NCBI RefSeq assembly: GCF_005222205.1
Contig: NZ_CP032346.1
Coordinates: forward strand, 372,001-436,000
Direction of reading: 5' to 3'
From: Azospirillum brasilense
GTDB lineage: Bacteria > Pseudomonadota > Alphaproteobacteria > Azospirillales > Azospirillaceae
DNA length: 64,000 nucleotides
Shown here piece after piece: positions 62,292 through 64,000 of this stretch. The notes beneath the pieces are model-generated. The model had not been told where the DNA came from. It did no database searches and worked only from the letters and a program-made list of their open reading frames with translations. Made by a program: the position numbers and the translations under genes. Position 1 is the first letter of the stretch. Each line of letters opens with the position of its first letter.

Positions 62292-64000
62292 ATGCCGTCC
62301 ACGTCCATCAGCCAACGCATCGCCGACGAGCTTGCGGTCCGTGAATCCCAGGTCGCTGCGGCCGTCAAGCTGCTCGACGAAGGATCGACCGTTCCCTTCA
62401 TCGCCCGTTACCGCAAGGAAGCCACGGGCGGGCTCGACGACACGCAGTTGCGCACGCTGGAGGAACGCCTGTCCTACCTGCGCGAGTTGGAGGACCGGCG
62501 CGAAGCGATCCTGTCCTCCGTCCGCGAGCAGGACAAGCTGACGCCGGAGCTGGAGCTGCAAATCCGTCAGGCCGACACCAAGACGCGCCTGGAAGACCTC
62601 TACCTGCCCTACAAGCCGAAGCGCCGCACCAAGGCGCAGATCGCCCGCGAGGCTGGGCTGGAGCCGCTGGCCGACCGGCTGCTCGCCGACCCGACGCTTC
62701 GGCCGGATGCCGAGGCCGCCGGCTTCGTCAGCGCCGACAAGGGCGTCGCCGACGTCAAGGCGGCGCTCGACGGCGCCCGCCACATCCTGGTGGAGCGCTT
62801 CGGCGAGGATGCCGAGCTGGTCGGCAAGCTGCGCGGCGCCATGGCCGACAAGGGCGTGGTGACGGCCAAGGTGATCGAGGAGAAACGGGCGGAAGGCGCC
62901 AAGTTCTCCGATTACTTTGAGTTCGACGAGCCCTGGGCGAAGGTGCCCTCGCACCGCGCGCTGGCGCTGTTCCGCGGCCGGACGCAGGGCGTGCTGGACA
63001 TCCGCCTGGACCTGCCGGTCGAGGAAGGACAGCCCCACCCGGCCGAGCGCACCATCGCCGCCCACACCGGCATCCGCGACCAGGGCCGCCCGGCCGACAA
63101 GTGGCTGTCCGACGTGGTGCGCTGGACCTGGAAGCTGAAGATCGGCCCGCATGTCGAGACCGATTTGATGGGCGATCTTCGCGAGCGCGCGGAGGACGAG
63201 GCCATCCGCGTCTTCGCCCGCAACCTGCACGATCTGCTGCTCGCCGCGCCCGCCGGCCCACGCACCACCATCGGCCTCGACCCCGGCATCCGCACCGGCG
63301 TGAAGGTCGCCGTGGTTGACGCCACGGGCAAGCTGGTCGACACCGCCACCGTCTACCCGCACCAGCCGAAGAACGACTGGGACGGCTCCATCGCCGCCAT
63401 CGCCGCACTGGCGGTGCGCCACAAAGCGGAGCTGATCTCCATCGGCAATGGCACGGCAAGCCGCGAGACGGACAAGCTGGTCGCCGACCTGTTCAAGCGC
63501 CACCCGGAGCTGAAGCTCACCAAGCTGGTGGTCAGCGAGGCGGGCGCGTCGGTCTATTCGGCCTCCGAGACCGCGGCGGCGGAGTTCCCGAAGCTGGACG
63601 TCAGCCTGCGCGGCGCCGTGTCCATCGCCCGCCGCCTCCAGGACCCGCTGGCCGAACTGGTGAAGATCGAGCCGAAATCCATCGGCGTCGGCCAGTACCA
63701 GCACGACGTGTCCGGCGGCAAGCTCGCCCGCTCGCTGGACGCGGTGGTGGAGGACTGCGTGAACGCGGTCGGCGTCGACCTGAACACGGCGTCCGTTCCG
63801 CTGCTGACCCGGGTGTCCGGCCTGAACGAGACGATCGCCCGCAACATCGTGGAGCATCGCGACCGCAACGGCGCCTTCCGCTCACGCAAGCAGCTGCTCG
63901 ACGTGGCGCGCCTCGGCCCGAAGACCTTCGAGCAGGCCGCCGGCTTCCTGCGCATCCGCGAGGGCGACAACCCGCTGGACACTTCCGCCGTCCACCCCGA
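62292..64000 (+). CDS. tex: Transcription accessory protein Tex, 5' part
   Basis: About 569 residues of Tex are visible, the gene continues past the window. Tex-like N-terminal helices ([43 protein letters not shown]), the YqgF/RNase H-like domain ([50 protein letters not shown]) and the start of the HhH region ([41 protein letters not shown]) are present; the S1 domain lies beyond the edge. It binds RNA or DNA and affects transcription and stress tolerance. ATG 62292 begins [16 protein letters not shown]. Confidence 0.96.
   Translation, partial: MPSTSISQRIADELAVRESQVAAAVKLLDEGSTVPFIARYRKEATGGLDDTQLRTLEERLSYLRELEDRREAILSSVREQDKLTPELELQIRQADTKTRLEDLYLPYKPKRRTKAQIAREAGLEPLADRLLADPTLRPDAEAAGFVSADKGVADVKAALDGARHILVERFGEDAELVGKLRGAMADKGVVTAKVIEEKRAEGAKFSDYFEFDEPWAKVPSHRALALFRGRTQGVLDIRLDLPVEEGQPHPAERTIAAHTGIRDQGRPADKWLSDVVRWTWKLKIGPHVETDLMGDLRERAEDEAIRVFARNLHDLLLAAPAGPRTTIGLDPGIRTGVKVAVVDATGKLVDTATVYPHQPKNDWDGSIAAIAALAVRHKAELISIGNGTASRETDKLVADLFKRHPELKLTKLVVSEAGASVYSASETAAAEFPKLDVSLRGAVSIARRLQDPLAELVKIEPKSIGVGQYQHDVSGGKLARSLDAVVEDCVNAVGVDLNTASVPLLTRVSGLNETIARNIVEHRDRNGAFRSRKQLLDVARLGPKTFEQAAGFLRIREGDNPLDTSAVHP

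Overview
The window is high-GC DNA (roughly two-thirds G+C by eye) with tightly packed genes and alphaproteobacterial gene sets: dusB(nifR3)-ntrB-ntrC-ntrY-ntrX-trkA-D-amino acid aminotransferase-HAD-hfq-hflX, ftsB-pdhA-pdhB-pdhC-lpdA-lipA-ratA, a fused ispDF and a PdhB carrying its own lipoyl domain. Together these point to Rhodospirillales, most likely Azospirillum or a close relative. The species assignment is an inference from gene order.

Layout: (1) 1-4.8 kb, minus strand: a 1114-residue transglutaminase/DUF2126 protein followed by a circularly permuted ATP-grasp protein cut by the window edge. (2) 5-10.7 kb: an unrecognised protein, an LprI-like periplasmic protein, an aldose 1-epimerase and a 907-residue protein with a C-terminal Ser/Thr kinase. 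(3) 10.8-20.3 kb, cell envelope: a secreted cyclophilin, a ydbH-ynbE-ydbL operon, a TPR/SPINDLY-type O-GlcNAc transferase, a palindromic intergenic element carrying an IS630-family insertion, a coiled-coil membrane protein and lptD. (4) 20.2-27.7 kb: an Lrp ligand-domain mini-protein with an RhlE-type helicase, two hydrolases, a secreted protein, a spermidine-synthase-like protein, parE and a YciA-type thioesterase. (5) 27.8-38.2 kb: ftsB, the pyruvate dehydrogenase genes, lipA, ratA, pncC, ispDF and a CcsA/HemX-like membrane protein. (6) 38.3-50.9 kb: the nitrogen-regulation block followed by trkA, hfq and hflX. (7) 51-54.7 kb: small poorly known proteins, an inositol-monophosphatase-family protein and mazG. 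(8) 54.7-61.9 kb, minus strand: six genes, hyfB-C-E-F-G-I, for a membrane complex related to group 4 [NiFe] hydrogenases and complex I. (9) 62.3 kb to the end: tex, truncated by the window.

How genes work together: PdhA/B/C and LpdA form the pyruvate dehydrogenase complex, and nearby LipA makes its lipoyl cofactor. NtrB/NtrC and NtrY/NtrX are two two-component pairs for nitrogen control. Hfq is the sRNA chaperone and sits in the same window as a candidate sRNA.

Most notable: the Hyf-like large subunit has lost all four NiFe-binding cysteines, so the operon probably encodes an energy-converting-hydrogenase-related (Ehr-type) redox module rather than a hydrogenase. Upstream of it on the minus strand is an orphan intrinsic terminator preceded by UUUCCUCCC, which looks like an mmgR/suhB (alpha-r8) family sRNA. 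The IS630 copy lies exactly at the edge of a multi-palindrome element that fills the gap between two convergent stop codons.
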